Assembly (NCBI GenBank): GCA_958298945.1
Contig: OY282609.1
Span: forward strand, 33,019,212 to 33,083,211
Reading direction: 5' to 3'
DNA: 64,000 bases
Source of the DNA: Atherix ibis
Lineage: Eukaryota; Arthropoda; Insecta; Diptera; Athericidae
How positions within the stretch are numbered: position 1 is the stretch's first letter; each line of letters starts with the position of its first letter. Of the stretch, positions 1-11,553 are shown piece by piece. Position numbers and translations under genes: made by a program. The notes below the pieces were generated by a model. That model was not told where the DNA came from, did not search any database, and saw nothing but the letters and a program-made list of their open reading frames with translations.

Positions 1-889
1 TTTTATTTTATGCAAAGAAATAAATATATTAAAGAGTTCAGGTATTGACATGCAAACATAAAATGTTTGCAGAAAAGTAATTTAATGAGCAATATACGAT
101 TAAATCGATTAAGGATTTCCATTAACAAAGTTTTATAGTTGATGAAATGTTTGACCCAAATTTAAAATACGATAACTATTATTCTTACTAATACATCAAT
201 TATACTCTGAATATGCTATTACTACCGGATGGTACTATATCATTACTATGGCTACTACTACAACTACCTTCATATTTGTGAGTTTTTTAAAAAAATAGTA
301 TATCAGTAAATATTTCCGCTCTCAGAGATAAATAAATACAGATTTCTATAAATATAAAAAAATAGATATTGTTAATTTATTGTCCGAATTTACAAAGTTT
401 ATATTGTGTAAATACTATCAAGGTAATAAAATTTAAAAAAAAAACGAATTTATTATCCCATTACAAAATAAAGAAAAAATATTTATGTTTATAATATTCC
501 CTTTTAAATTTAAAAATAGAATAATTATTTTCTCATCAAATTGGAAACCAATTTAGATATTTAAATAATGCATGTACATTTTTTTTATACTATTATTATA
601 TATTTAATTATAGAAGTACAAATTATCTATAAAATTTTAATGAAATTAGATTTTTTGCAATATATTTTAATTTTCTAATAAGATTTTTTCTTATTGAAAA
701 ACTAAATTCTCTTTTTACTTTTTTTTCTGGTAATAATTTACTTTATTACAGCCAATGAATTTCTTTCACCTATCAAATGTTAAATGCTATCTCGTTCTCT
801 TTTCTACTAATCTTTCTAGATTCAAAATGTTGTTTTCTGACAAAAACTCTTTAATATTTTGATAATTTAAGAGAACAAGCCACAATTTT
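1..889. other. AT-rich non-coding stretch
   Basis: I see no coding signal, transposon end or RNA gene here. The sequence is very AT-rich with many homopolymer runs. A short stretch near 190-275 is enriched in ACT/CTA-like trinucleotides, resembling the clearer array near 63 kb. Confidence 0.6.
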
Positions 890-1196
890 TAAATCGTTCG
901 GACGAATGCGTCGGGCATTCATTTTCACAGTCACTGTGTATATTGGGCGATTCAAAAAAGAGATTACTCTCTATACTCTATTCATCAACATGGCGGAAAA
1001 AGTGTGTAAAAACTCAACTGAGTTGACAGGCAGACATGTTGCTTTTAATTGATCTAAAGAAATTTTCAGCATTAATTAGTTAAAAAATTAAGGAGTTTTA
1101 AATAATGTTAGTGAATGTTTTTATTAGAAATGTGTAATGTGATTATTTGTGTAATTTAATCGTATATATTATTTAATATATTCATTTTGGGTGAGT
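890..1196 (+). promoter_or_regulatory. GC-richer island, possible host 5' exon
   Basis: The first part is visibly less AT-rich than its surroundings, with TCGTTCGGACGAATGCGTCG-like sequence near 893-912. A short open frame of 20 codons starts at the ATG at 989 (it reads MAEKVCKNST and onward) and then stops. The stretch ends in TTTTGG followed by GTGAGT at 1191, which fits a strong splice donor. An untranslated or short-uORF first exon of a plus-strand gene would look like this. A decayed repeat or chance would too. No core promoter is convincing, so this is a weak call. Confidence 0.2.
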
Positions 1197-1730
1197 AATT
1201 AACTTCAAAATTTGTTTCCAAAATACTATTAATTATTATTTAAATAAAATAAGTCATAAATTTCCAAAATTTCATTAATCATTAATATTATTATAATTGT
1301 TTTATTGAAGAAAAAAAAATAGAACAGAGTCGAATATTAGTAATTGTTACTCGTTTGGGAGTCATCGTCTTCAGGTATCGTAATGGACTCTTCCGAACAA
1401 CATAACCTCTAATGATATATATTTTTATATAATATGACTGATAAAATATGGAATTACCATATTCAATAAAAATATTCCAAATTTTCGGCATATTTTAAGG
1501 TTGCAACCGGGTCGAGATTTCCTGTTACTTTCTTTAATGAAAAATCAGATTATTTTATAGGAGGATTAAAATATAAATATTTTTCTTCGAAATGAACTTT
1601 TTTTGGAACCATTTTCAAGGATGGTCAATTTTCAACCAAATGATATCTCACTAAATCATTATTGTACAAACTTTAAACTATATGGGTGGTCATTACGCAG
1701 GACTATAATCACTTTTCCTATAATAAAATA
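1197..1730. other. Non-coding stretch, nothing recognised
   Basis: AT-rich sequence with no coding frame that resembles a known protein and no transposon end that I can identify. Confidence 0.5.
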
Positions 1731-2946
1731 GAGTATTAATAAGCTTAAAGGTGCTGTTTTTTAGTTAAAAGAACACATGTTTTTTTGCATAGAAAGCAAA
1801 AACCAATTTATTCAAAGTACTTGCCATTGCTAACAACACATTTTTCCTATTTCTCGGGCAATTTGTGGATACCGCGCCAAAAAAATTCCTTCTCTTTCGA
1901 GGGAAACCACTCATCAAGCCATTTTCGGACGTCTTCGTAAGAATCTATTTTCTGCTCAGCGAGCGCGTGGCCCATCGACGAAAACAGGTGGTAGTCGGAT
2001 GGGGCCAGGTTTTGTGAATAAGCGGGGTGGGGTGGCACCTCCCAGTTGAGTGTCTTCAAGTAGTTTCGGACCATTTTTGACGTATGCGATGCTACGTTGT
2101 CGGGGAGGAAAATCAGCTTGTCATATCTTTGTTGAAAATCCGTCCTTTTTTTACGCAGAGCACGGTACAAATTTGATCAGTTATTGGTGGTTTCAACATC
2201 TCATAGAAGACGATATCCTGCTATTCTCACCAAACGCACAGCATCGTCTTCCATCCGTAGCGATTTGTTCTTGGGGAAGATGTTGATAGTAAGCCGGGAT
2301 CAACCCACGATTTTTTGCGTTTAGAATTCTCGAAATATATCCAGTTTTCATCGCCTGTCATAATCCGATGCAGGAGCCACTTTATTTTTTGTCTGGCGAT
2401 CTAGATTTCGCATGTGTTTTGAAGTCGCTCCATCTGCCTATCGTTCAATTCATGCGGCACCCACTTTCCGATCTTTTCAATATTCCCCTTGGCACGCAAA
2501 CGCATGGAAATAGCTGGTTGAGTAACACCCAATTGCTCCGTGAGCATTTTTTGCGATTGGGTATTGTCTTCGTCCAAAAGAGCCTGCAATTGATGATCCT
2601 CAACTTTCATAGGCCGATTTACAATGCTTCTTGTCCCAAAAGTCACAATTGCCGTCTTTGAACCGACGAAACCAATCTCGGCACATTGTTTCCAATAAAG
2701 CACTATCACAATAGGCCTTCATAAGCATTCGATGCGATTCGGCAGCCGATTTCTTCAAATTAAAGCAGAAAAGCAGAGCTTCCCGCATATACTCTTTTTC
2801 TGGCACAAAACTAGACATGATTACCAAAGGAAAAATGTATGTTGTTGTACGAAATTGCTGACAATGTGCAATGATTAATATTGACAGATGTCAAACTCAC
2901 TCACTCCATCTATCACCAAACAGCGGATTTAAGCTTATACACCAAA
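1731..2946 (-). mobile_element. Family A mariner (Mos1-like), copy A1
   Basis: This is a decayed mariner whose coding strand is minus. The right inverted repeat (GGATTTAAGCTTATACACC near 2925-2943) matches the other three family A copies in the window. The left one, near 1731-1765, is degenerate but still has AAGCTTAAA and GCTGTTTTTTAG. About 50 bases of the untranslated leader next to the right end are missing compared with the copies at 28.0, 40.3 and 57.8 kb. The TA target duplication is no longer clean. This copy has the most decayed left terminus of the four, which suggests it is the oldest. Confidence 0.9.
1808..2818 (-). pseudogene. Mos1-like mariner transposase, broken
   Basis: Family role: cut-and-paste transposase that binds the element's inverted repeats and cuts with a D,D34D triad. 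The chosen start at 2818 gives MSSFVPEKE, the N-terminus expected for Mos1 relatives, although the frame stays open to 2827. The paired helix-turn-helix region (KKSAAESHRM, then QPAISMRLRA) and the linker VPHELNDRQMER are readable. So are the first catalytic block TGDEN and the third block near YSQNLAPSDYHLF. The second block has decayed to LPDNVASHTSK. The frame is broken by a shift near 2600-2710, a stop after TCEI near 2401, a deletion near 2170-2200 and a stop in the C-terminal KLPEK segment. It cannot make active enzyme. Confidence 0.9.
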
Positions 2947-4604
2947 AATAATAATTTTCTTATACAAATGAGCTTGAATATATGAAACACTCTTATCACA
3001 TAGTACATGCTACCGATAATTTATATTCAAGTAACGATAATTAATTTAAGCATTATTTAAATTAAATTTTAATTGAACTCCTACATATAACACAGTTAAA
3101 TTTAAAAAAAACCAACGCTATTGAAGATCACTGAATGTCTAACTTACATACAAAAAATAAAAAAAACTAAACATTTTTAATAAATGTTGCTATTTCATTC
3201 ATCATAAAAATAATTTTTTTTTCGCCTTCAGAGATCTATCTGAAAAATAATAACAAACTTCCCTACAGGAAATCAACTTAAAATGTAAATATAATTTCTA
3301 AGAACTGCCGAACAAACTTACGGTATACATAATTATTATCTAAAAATAAATAACTACCAAAGAAAACTTTTCAGTATGAAAAATTCTACAGAGGAAAAAT
3401 AATTTTCTATGAAATAAAATAATTGATAATTTTCCATTTAGAATATTTTGTATATAATTCGAAAATAATAACAGACTCTAATGGCTAAATAATAGATTAG
3501 AATTTTCCTTATTTTTAAAAAGTGAAAATAAATCACATAAATAATATTGAATAAAAATGTTTCGTTTCGTTACAATATGATTTTCACCTAAATTTTCTTG
3601 TTGCATTTGTAAAAGGTTAAGTAATAAAAATGTCAAATTTTTTTATTTTTTAATTTGTAGATTTTTTTTGTATATTAAATAAATTTGTTAAAGAAAATAA
3701 TATTACAAAATTATGATATTATACTTACTTTTTTATTGCCAGGTTAAATTTTCATGTTCATTTATTTTTATTAATAATTTTTAAATGTTTTTTTTTTCTT
3801 TTTAGTTGCAATATTGAAAAATTAAAAATGTTTAATTAAAATTGAAATCTTATGTTTTGAAGTGTGAAATGCTGAAGATTAAGAGAGAATACAAATTTAA
3901 TTTATATGAAAATATTGAAATGATTTTAATTCTAATTGAAAAAAAAGCAAAAAATTATATAAGATTTGAAAAACAAACAATTCTACAATATTTATTTAAT
4001 AAAAATAAAAGGTACACGTATAATCATGAAGTATAAATTATTACAAATAGAAAAAGCGGAAAATTATATTAATTGCATTTGTAGTGTTTTATATTATTAG
4101 TTATCTTTATTTAAATATTTCTTTTTTTAATTTATAATTTATATTTTTAAAAAAATGTTTGCCTTAAATTGGTATCGGAGAGCCATAGCGGGATGTGACA
4201 ATTGTTTATTAGATTTGATGGGTCATGGATATCATATGATTTCCGCGTTAACTAGCCAACGAGAATAAAATAGAAGTGGACTTTAATGTTCTCTTGATAA
4301 CTTTATTCTGATTTAATTATAATATTCTTAGCCTATTTATACAAAATCAGTTAATGTCCATATATGCATCAACAAAATCTATGGGATTGAAAAATAAGTA
4401 AATTTTAATTATTTCAAAACGTAATTTGCTTATTTGTTTCTTTTTTATGATAATTATTTACTTATCATATTTCTCAAATATAGCATTATACCTCAGGTGA
4501 CTTGATTCGACATTTCATTATTATCCATACGTGTGCACTGCGTATGGTCTATGAGTGGAACGAGTCATTGACCAATGGATTGGGATTCATATCTGCCGAT
4601 TTCG
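2947..4604. other. AT-rich non-coding stretch
   Basis: I see no gene. Open frames such as 3842-4036 are lysine/asparagine-rich translations of AT-rich DNA without any family resemblance. Around 4168-4190 there is a stretch that slightly resembles a retrotransposon primer-binding site, but no flanking repeats support it. Confidence 0.5.
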
Positions 4605-5801
4605 CTATTTATTTAAAGTAATTTCGTTTTAAAAAAAATAAAAGTGAAGGACGATTTTCTTATAGTGAATTAATATTTTATTCAATTAAATATTGTCCAG
4701 TCTGATCCAATCCCTTTGCCATCTTTTTGGCAGTAGCATGATTCCACGCTCATAAAATTTTTGTTCTTTGCTGGCAAAAAAACTGATCCAAGTGATTTTT
4801 GACCTCCTCATTTGAATTTATGAATAAAATATTAATTACCTCCTCATTTGAATTTATGAATAAACTCTACGTCTGGAGAGTATGGTGGGTGTGGCAGTAT
4901 ATCCCATCCAAACTCTAAAAGCTTTTGCCGAGTGTCCAAACTTGTCTTTTGCCGAGTGTTCAAACCTTTCCTATTGACTAATTCTGGCCTTTTTTCTTAA
5001 ACAGAATCATTCAATTTGTCCAGCTGATGACATTACACTTCAGAATTGATCGTTGTGTTGATCTGTAGAAGCTCAAAATAAACGATCCGTTTGAAATCCC
5101 ACCAAACAGGTAACAACATTTTTTTTGATGAATATTGACTTTCGAAGTGCTTTGAGTCGGTTCATCTTTTCTACTCCAGGATCTTTTGCGCTTAACATTG
5201 TTGTAGACAACCCATTTCTCGTCCCCAATGATGATATGCTTCAAAAATGGATCATTTCCTTGACGTCTCAGAAGCAAATCACAAACGTCAAAGCGACGGC
5301 ACAAATATTTTTCCCTAAGAAGGTGAGGAACCCATTTGTGGAACTTTGAGATTAAATCAACCCGTTTCAAATGATCATGAACGGTCGAATTCGATAAATT
5401 TAATCTCTCAGCGATCTCACGCGTTGTTATTCGACGGTTTGCACATTAATACCTTTATTGTGTCTTCATCAGGTGCATCTTCGAGATAAAAATTGCCGGA
5501 TCGAAGTTTTGTAAACCAGTTTTGACACTGGCGCTCATTTAACACATCGGATAATTTTTTTCTAGCTTGAACAGCATTTTTATCTTTTCTATAGTAAAAT
5601 AGTAAATTAAGCCGAAAATGCAGTTATTTAAAAGTGTATCAACCAAAAACTACTGCGCAGAATCAATGGAATTTGTTCACAAGCAAGCCTTGCTATGTCA
5701 GCTGTCAAAATACATATTATTATGCGGCTTAAGTGTGAAGTTGATTGTGAAAAAATACAAGTAAGTCCTCTGTCGGGAAACTTTCCGGACAACCCAATAT
5801 A
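4605..5801 (-). mobile_element. Family C mariner (mellifera/cecropia-like), copy C1
   Basis: The coding strand is minus. The right end (TTTCCGGACAACCCAATA, ending near 5801) is a good family C terminus. The left end near 4605-4628 has decayed to AAAGTAATTTCG. The transposase is recognisable from 4678 to about 5620. It includes the first catalytic block GDEKWVVYNN near 5200-5225, a KRSWSRKDEP segment and LTSERQ-type helix-turn-helix remnants. The C-terminal half has two local duplications: ACCTCCTCATTTGAATTTATG occurs twice near 4800-4866, and CTTTTGCCGAGTGT occurs twice near 4920-4960. The segment carrying the start codon is missing, exactly as in copy C2 at 23 kb. Confidence 0.85.
4678..5620 (-). 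pseudogene. Family C mariner transposase, broken, no start codon
   Basis: This is a DD34D mariner transposase remnant. The stop of the ancestral frame falls at 4678, after a GQYLIE-type C-terminus. The readable 119-codon piece at 5011-5370 holds the linker FHKWVPHLLREK, the DVCDLLLRRQ segment and the first catalytic aspartate in IIGDEKW. The part that should carry the second and third aspartates is collapsed by deletions and duplications. The initiator ATG region is deleted, so the family start cannot be placed. Confidence 0.85.
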
Positions 5802-6095
5802 TGCCCAATTTACAGTTGCCGCCTGTCTGGATTGTGTTCGTACCAATCCTGGGTGGTGGGCCGTTCGCAAATATTCGCTTGCCAATCGAAGCGCATATAC
5901 ACGCACGTTTCGATTCGATTCCATTAGCAACAGTTTGCAATGCTGTACGACACCGTAGGCCTTAATGAACGCCAGCCTTTAAGCTTTGCTGCGTTTTTTT
6001 GTAACTGACTGACGGCAAAATAACGAAACGCGTTCTTCCGTTGGTTTAATTTGATTCGATACTTAATGCGGTTTGGTGTCAGTTTGCTTTTTCCA
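5802..6095. other. Unclassified insert between two family C right ends
   Basis: This piece, about 290 bp, is clearly less AT-rich than its surroundings and lies between one family C right terminus (ends 5801) and a second family C end fragment (starts about 6096). I cannot assign it. It contains overlapping open frames on both strands but none resembles a protein I know. It could be genomic DNA caught between two insertions, or part of an unrecognised element. Confidence 0.4.
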
Positions 6096-6240
6096 ATCGA
6101 ATTTTTTCACAAGCAAGCCTTGATATATCAGCTGTCAAAATACATATAATTATGAGGCTTAAGTGTGAAGTTGGTTGTGAAAAAATACAATTATGTTCTC
6201 TGTTGGGGAACAACGAAATTACTTTCCAGACAACGCAATA
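6096..6240 (-). mobile_element. Family C solo right-end fragment
   Basis: From AATCGAATTTTTTCACAAGC through the terminus TTTCCAGACAACGCAATA this matches the untranslated 5' end of family C mariners, as at 5650-5801. Only this end is present. It may be the displaced end of copy C1 after an insertion or duplication, or an independent truncated copy. Confidence 0.8.
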
Positions 6241-6322
6241 CTATAATCTGATATATATTTTTCCATTTGTTGCAGTCCAGAATTATTTCAATAGCATACT
6301 TCCGCGGGTTCAGGGCTTTCTA

Positions 6323-7400
6323 CAGGGTGGATCATTTTAAAAAGTAAATAAAAAAAAATAGTGTATATTTTTTTAAATTTCCAATTTTATTAGAAAGATT
6401 GAACGTTGCAATTTAAGAATGAAACACAACATCATTTAACTGACTGCCACGACTGGCCTTACAGTACACCATTCGCTCGAACCAATTATGCAGTAGATTT
6501 TCGATTGCCTGGGCCTGTATCTCTTCAATGGCAACTTTGATTTCTTATTTCAAGGCCTCAATTGTGGCTGGATGGCTGACCGTAACGGCGGTTCCTTCAT
6601 CGTTTTCGAAGAAAACGGGCTGATTATGCCTCCAGTCCAAAATCCGAACCAAACCGTGACTCGTTGTAGATGCATCGGCTTTTCCATGGTGACGTATGAA
6701 TTTTCTGAGCCCCAGATATGACAATTTTGTTTGTTGACATACCCACCGAGGTGGAAATGGGCCTCATCCGAAAAGATGATTTTTCGGTAAAAATGCTCAT
6801 CTTCGGCCAATTGATCTTGAGCCCATTGGGCAAACCGAAAACGCATCGAATGGTCATGCGGCTTTAGTTGTTGGACTAATTGAACTTTGTAAGCTTTCAT
6901 ACCGAGGTCTTTGTGCAAAATTCTCATCAGAGAAGTGCGAGAAATGTTCAATTCCTGAGAACGGTGACGAGTTGATGTTGATGGATGATCAAGGACATTT
7001 TCAGCAACGGCGGCAATATTCTCGGTCGTACGCACTGTATTAGAGCGGGAACGAGTTGCTTTGGCAACCAACAAACCAGTTTCACGAACTCGCTTCAGAC
7101 AGGCATTCGATCTTTGCTCATTTTTTTTTTAAATTTCTCACAGTTTGGGTTGAAGACTCACCATTTTCGAAATAAGTTCTCAATATTTCCCAATTTTTTT
7201 CAAGTGTATGGATTACCATTTCGTAAAATTCAGACTTTTAACTAATAATCTGTCAATTCGTGATGACATTTAACACTCAAGTACTTCAAATAAATAGTGG
7301 TTCAAAATGCAACCGCTAGATGGACTACACTGTAGGATGAAAAACTCACAACTTTTCTGAATCTGAATTGGCATGTCGCATTTATTTTGTGTTCAACCCA
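6323..7400 (-). mobile_element. Family D element (DD41D type), copy D1
   Basis: The coding strand is minus. The proposed termini are CAGGGTGGATC at 6323 and GTTCAACCCA ending at 7400, each next to a TA dinucleotide. The outer bases match those of copy D3 (AAGGGTGTCCC) only loosely. The transposase inside is a DUF4817/DDE_3-type protein rather than a classical mariner. The C-terminal SRGSQLNDVVFHS motif and the DD41D spacing seen in copy D2 place this family near the rosa/DD41D branch of the IS630-Tc1-mariner superfamily. Confidence 0.75.
6413..7219 (-). pseudogene. DD41D-type transposase, internally deleted
   Basis: The ancestral start fits 7219 (MVIHTLEKNWEIL). A stop follows about 33 codons in. 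The longest open stretch, 6550-7074 (174 codons), contains a helix-turn-helix with RHRSQELNISRTSLMRIL, then the KAYKVQLVQQLKP block, and the first catalytic aspartate in IIFSDEAHFHL. The G-Y-V-N-K-Q-N-C-H-I-W segment follows. Just after the FFENDEGTAVTV region the sequence jumps to the C-terminal tail (NLLHNWFERMV, SRGSQLNDVVFHS). About 80-100 residues carrying the second and third catalytic aspartates are therefore lost, and the product would be catalytically dead. Confidence 0.85.
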
Positions 7401-7402
7401 TA

Positions 7403-8313
7403 TTTTTAATAAATGTCACTTAATCCAGAATTTTTTTGTTGAATAGGTCTGCTTCATTTTTGGAGCTCTTCAACTCAACTATTTTTTTGTTTACCCATCT
7501 TATTAAAATTTCCAAAACAATCTAATTTTTTTCACAAACTTTAACAACTTCTAATTGTTTCCTCCAACTTCCGTTCGATCTGGTTTACTAAACTTAGTAA
7601 TGGTTGTGGTGCTGTAAAGTGGGCCCTTGCTTATATCCTGAAAATTAAAGAAAATTCCCGAAAAGTAATTAAAAAAAGAAAACTTCGTGAATGGGTGCAA
7701 CCTCTCCGCAATATCCAATTAAATTTGGTTTTTACAGATTATGCCATTTAAATGACCATTTCATATACAAGTCCCACTAAAAATTAAATAATTCAAAAAA
7801 TAATTAATGTCTTCATAATTTGTAAGAAAAATCATTAATTGAATAATACTGTAATTATGTTGATTGTACTCATATAATCACAAATCAATATTTATGTTTC
7901 GAATTTCAACTGGGATAGTTTTAGACTTTTTTCACTTATAATTCACATTTAGTGGTGGTGGGACTCGAATAATTCCTAGCATGAGAATGTTACTTAAATG
8001 AACAAATGTTACCGATTATATAACTGAATACAATATATCTACCATAAAAATAACCAACACGTAATATATCATTTATCAACGGTGATTACCAGTTGACCGT
8101 GTTCTTATCAGCCGTAGCTGTCCGTCATTTATGGCAAGCCATCTGTTTTCATCGTTAGACAAGTGACAGGTGACTTGCTGATAAATTAGGATTGAATGGA
8201 AATAATTAATACTGGGAAATTATAAGGAGGGAAATTGGAAAAAAATGTCTAAGAATTGAAAAAAAATTAATAGTATCCTCTCATGCTGATTATGCTCTTC
8301 ACAATAATATATA
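7403..8313. other. Non-coding stretch, nothing recognised
   Basis: I see no gene or transposon in this stretch. It is moderately AT-rich. A slightly GC-richer patch near 8090-8180 has no coding signal. Confidence 0.5.
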
Positions 8314-8568
8314 AAGTGTGTTCTAAATATGAGAGAACCGTTTTTTTTTATCAAAATTTTTTAAATTGGAATGAAAAACAATGATTTGATTGATCTAAAT
8401 GGTTTTTATAAACTTGGGTTCTTAAAGTTTTAGGTCGGTTAGCGTTGACCTTCCCGGTTAAAAATTCTCTGGGAGGATATCGGAACCGGTTAGATTTGGG
8501 GAACTATGGGACCATTATTTTTTGATATAATTAGGTTAGAAAACATGGATCGCAGAAGTTCCATTGTA

Positions 8569-9769
8569 CGACGTCTGTTCAAAAAGTATCGCCAATTTTG
8601 AATTTCCGCGGGGTAAATGTTGGTACTCATATCTCTCATTTATGCCAACAAGTTCGGCCATTTTGAATGTTCAGTTAATTTTTGACAGCTGCTTTGCTTG
8701 CACGTGTTTTGGCTCGTCTTCGATTTTGGCCCATTCCATAAAATGGATCAAATAATCTGTATCAAATTTTGTGTGAAGAACAAAATTAATTGCGCGGACG
8801 CATTCCGAATGTTGACTGTGGCATTTGGTGAAGCAACCTTCGACCGAAGCAACGTTTATCGGTGGTACAAAATGTTCTCAGAGGGCCGAGAAGATGTGAA
8901 CGACGAAAACATTGTCGAAGTGAAGAAAATAGTATTGGCCAATCGTCGAATCACCGTTAGAGAAATTGCTGAGGACTTAAACATATCGATGAGCGTGAGA
9001 CGGATCGCCGTGAAATTCGTACCAAAATTGCTCAGTATCACATTAACATAGCTAAGGAGCTGTTGAACTCTGTCCGCGACGACCTAAACTTGCTTTAGAG
9101 GGTCATAACTGGTGACGAATCGTGGGTTTATGGTTATGACGTGGAAACCAAACCTTAATCATCCCAATGGAACCCGCCGCACGAGCCAAGACCGAAACAA
9201 GCATGCCAAGTTCGGTCAAATGTGAAGGTTTTGCTTAAAGTTTTCTTCGATTCCAGTGGCGTGGTGCATCATGGATTCTTGCCACAGGATAGAACGGTCA
9301 CTAAGGAATATTACCTACAAGTTATGCGCAAGTTGCGCGAGGCAATCCGCCAGAAACACCTGGATTTGTGGAAGAATAAAAATTGGCTTTTGCACCATGA
9401 TAACGCCCCTGCACACGAATCGTTGTTTGTGCGCGAATTTTTGGCCAAAAACAATACACTTATAATGCCGCAGCCACAGTATTCCTCAGATCTGCCCCCC
9501 GTGACTTTTTCTTGTTCCCGAAACTGAAGAGTCCCATGAAAGGACGACGCTACGCTACGATTGAGGAGATAAAGACGGCATCGAAGGAGGAGCTGAATAT
9601 GATCACAAAAAATGATTTTTTGAAGTGCTTCGAGGATTGGAAAAAACGTTGGCTCATGTGTACAATTTTTGGTTGGGATTACTTTGAAGGAGACAAAATA
9701 GATATTCATGAATAAATAAATAATTTTTGAAAAAATAGAAAATTCTCGATACTTTTTGAACAGACCTCG
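8569..9769 (+). mobile_element. Family B mariner, copy B1, nested in D4
   Basis: This copy has complete family B ends: CGACGTCTGTTCAAAAAGTA at the left and TTTTTGAACAGACCTCG at the right. TA is duplicated at 8567-8568 and 9770-9771. The coding strand is plus. It is one of the longest family B copies in the window at 1201 bp. It interrupts the D4 transposase next to its second catalytic block, so family B was active after D4 had inserted. Confidence 0.92.
8743..9715 (+). pseudogene. Family B mariner transposase, broken
   Basis: The start chosen is the ATG at 8743 (MDQIICIKF), which matches the N-terminus in sister copies. An upstream in-frame ATG at 8698 lies in the leader. The first helix-turn-helix (NCADAFRMLTVAFGE, RSNVYRWYKMF) and the second (RRITVREIAEDLNIS) are present. 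A GRP linker and part of the inter-helix segment are deleted. The first catalytic block TGDESWVYGYD near 9112-9135 is read in a shifted frame. The second block is intact (LHHDNAPAH near 9393-9420). A frameshift follows SSDLPP at 9498, next to the third aspartate. The C-terminus DYFEGDKIDIHE ends at 9715. Spacing in the family is D,D34D. Confidence 0.9.
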
Positions 9770-10544
9770 TAGAGCATGCAGTATTATAGGGTGCCGTCCA
9801 GTTGTAACCTTATGTCGTCCAATCGCAATTGGTCCAAGTCACTGATAAAAAACTTCTGTAACATCTATCTATATTGCTCATAAGTCACCGTTACAGCATT
9901 ACCGTTGCTGGCGTTGCTGAGAGATTGTGAAAGTCGTTTGTGAATTGCCTCTAGATTTTCATGACACCAGAGGCGGCTATTTTGTTCATTAACGAAGCGG
10001 TTTAAGTTGAAATGCATTACGTCACTTATCAATTTTTTTTACAAAAGTTCGATTTTTATCTGTAGAACTCTAAAACGACCTTGCTCCACTGTGGAAAAGG
10101 CATATGACTCCTGGGCCCTGGGCTGAAGTTCATATAGCACCTGAATTTTTTACGGGTATAAATACATGTCAATTGTTATGGGCGATGTCTTTATGGATGT
10201 TTCCTGTCCATTGAACACTTATCAATATTGTGCAAAATTATTCAATAGACGATAAATAGTGCAATTCGAAAATAAGTTATTCCGAACTACTGTTTCAAGT
10301 AATTTCCCGAGCCTCATAGTAATAGATAAATAAATTACTTTCGTAAAATGTTTTTCTATAATTACACATTGTTGAAGATTATAACGCTAATCCCACACCC
10401 TTTGTCCACACCCTTTGTCTGGCAAATATCAACTTATAGAATGACAGCCTAATCAAAATGGCATCAAATTTAAATTGTGAACCTATCTTCAAGAACATCC
10501 TATACTTAATGCAGAGCAAACAGGTATCGACCGTATTCAGACTT

Positions 10545-10964
10545 GTACAGGATGGGCCAATTTGGACTAACTGACTTAAAATGCATATAAACTTTTTATT
10601 TTTGAGTAAAGAATTTAAAAAAGTTTTATAATGTCTTCATACTCAGTGCAAGAAAGTGTCGAAATTTTTAATTTTAATACTGTCACAGCTCCCATTGTAA
10701 ACCTGATAATAAACTTAATTGACGGTTTTAGGGAGCGTAAAATTCACAGCATAAAATTTTTTGATGCACAAAATGCAACCATTTGGAACTCTCTGGAGTA
10801 TTCTAGAACACACCAGAGCCAATATCCTCATCGTCGTTATTGTGAGAATACAAATAAATTTTCCAATAGAGACTTTAAAGGAAAACGACTTTTCTTATTC
10901 GATTTCCTTAATTAGAAAAGCGGAAGTGAAATTATATACAATTTGTTATGGCATCATTGAATAG
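10545..10964 (+). mobile_element. Possible 5' end of another DD41D-like element
   Basis: A terminus-like CAGGATGGGCCAATTTGGAC follows a TA at about 10543, resembling the CAGGGTGG end of copy D1. About 85 bases on, an open frame at 10631-10915 begins MSSYSVQESVEIFNF, which resembles the start of DUF4817-type transposases. The remainder of the frame is not recognisable and no second terminus is visible. This could also be coincidence. Confidence 0.3.
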
Positions 10965-11553
10965 CTCAGAATTTAGTTGGTTGGTTCCTAAAATTTGAAT
11001 ATTTTACATTATATTCATTCGTCATTTATCATCGGCGTGTGTTGGACGCATAAGAATTTTTTCGATTAAATCGATTCACTGAACCCCATTTGACTTTGTT
11101 AACGATGATTGATGATGCTACAAAAATCCACGAATACCATTCCAAAATAGTATTATTCATACATATTTTAAATATAAATTGTTAGCCCGACTCCCAATAA
11201 ATCACCGCCTATTAGTTCGGTGAGTATATTCGTAGATGTGTCTGGTTGGGTTTTATCCATATTCCTTTCCTAACATTCAAAGCCAGCCGCCTTGTGATTT
11301 TCTGTTCATTTCTGAGAATAAATGGAATGTAATTTGTTGAGGCTATGGAAAAAGTCCATCAACATCTTGCTTATTCGATAAGATTAAAGTTTTCCAATGC
11401 ATTCGAAGATTTTTGATATTTGCGAAACGAACTTTTATGAAGGGCGCCTTAATCTTTAAAATTGAATAAAACGAGTTGTATGTAACCTATGATGGATATC
11501 ATTATTGCAAATTAAAGTACTTTGATACTCTTATTATTGTAAAATAACATCGT
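10965..11553. other. Non-coding stretch, nothing recognised
   Basis: No protein similarity, transposon terminus or RNA gene was recognised in this stretch. Confidence 0.4.

Larger units (their letters stand above)
8314..10415 (-). mobile_element. Family D element, copy D4, split by a family B mariner
   Basis: Two arms of one minus-strand DD41D-type element flank the family B copy at 8569-9769. The right arm (about 9772-10415) reads, from its N-terminus, a helix-turn-helix remnant (TIYRLLNNF near 10240), an LQPRAQES block and the first catalytic region KKLISDVMHFNLN near 10010-10040. It then gives NEQNSRLW, NGNAVTV, and the second catalytic block reduced to QLDGT near 9781. The left arm (about 8314-8566) continues with TMELLRSMFSNLIISKNNG and a trace of the third block. 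Right terminus CACACCCTT and left terminus AAGTGTGTT are approximate. Without the insert D4 is about 900 bp, so it had already lost coding sequence. Confidence 0.7.

Noticed and set aside
4165..4195. TTGGTATCGGAGAGCCATAG resembles a tRNA-primer binding site of an LTR retrotransposon
   Set aside because: No LTR pair, terminal TG/CA, polypurine tract or pol motif was found around it; a chance resemblance is more likely.
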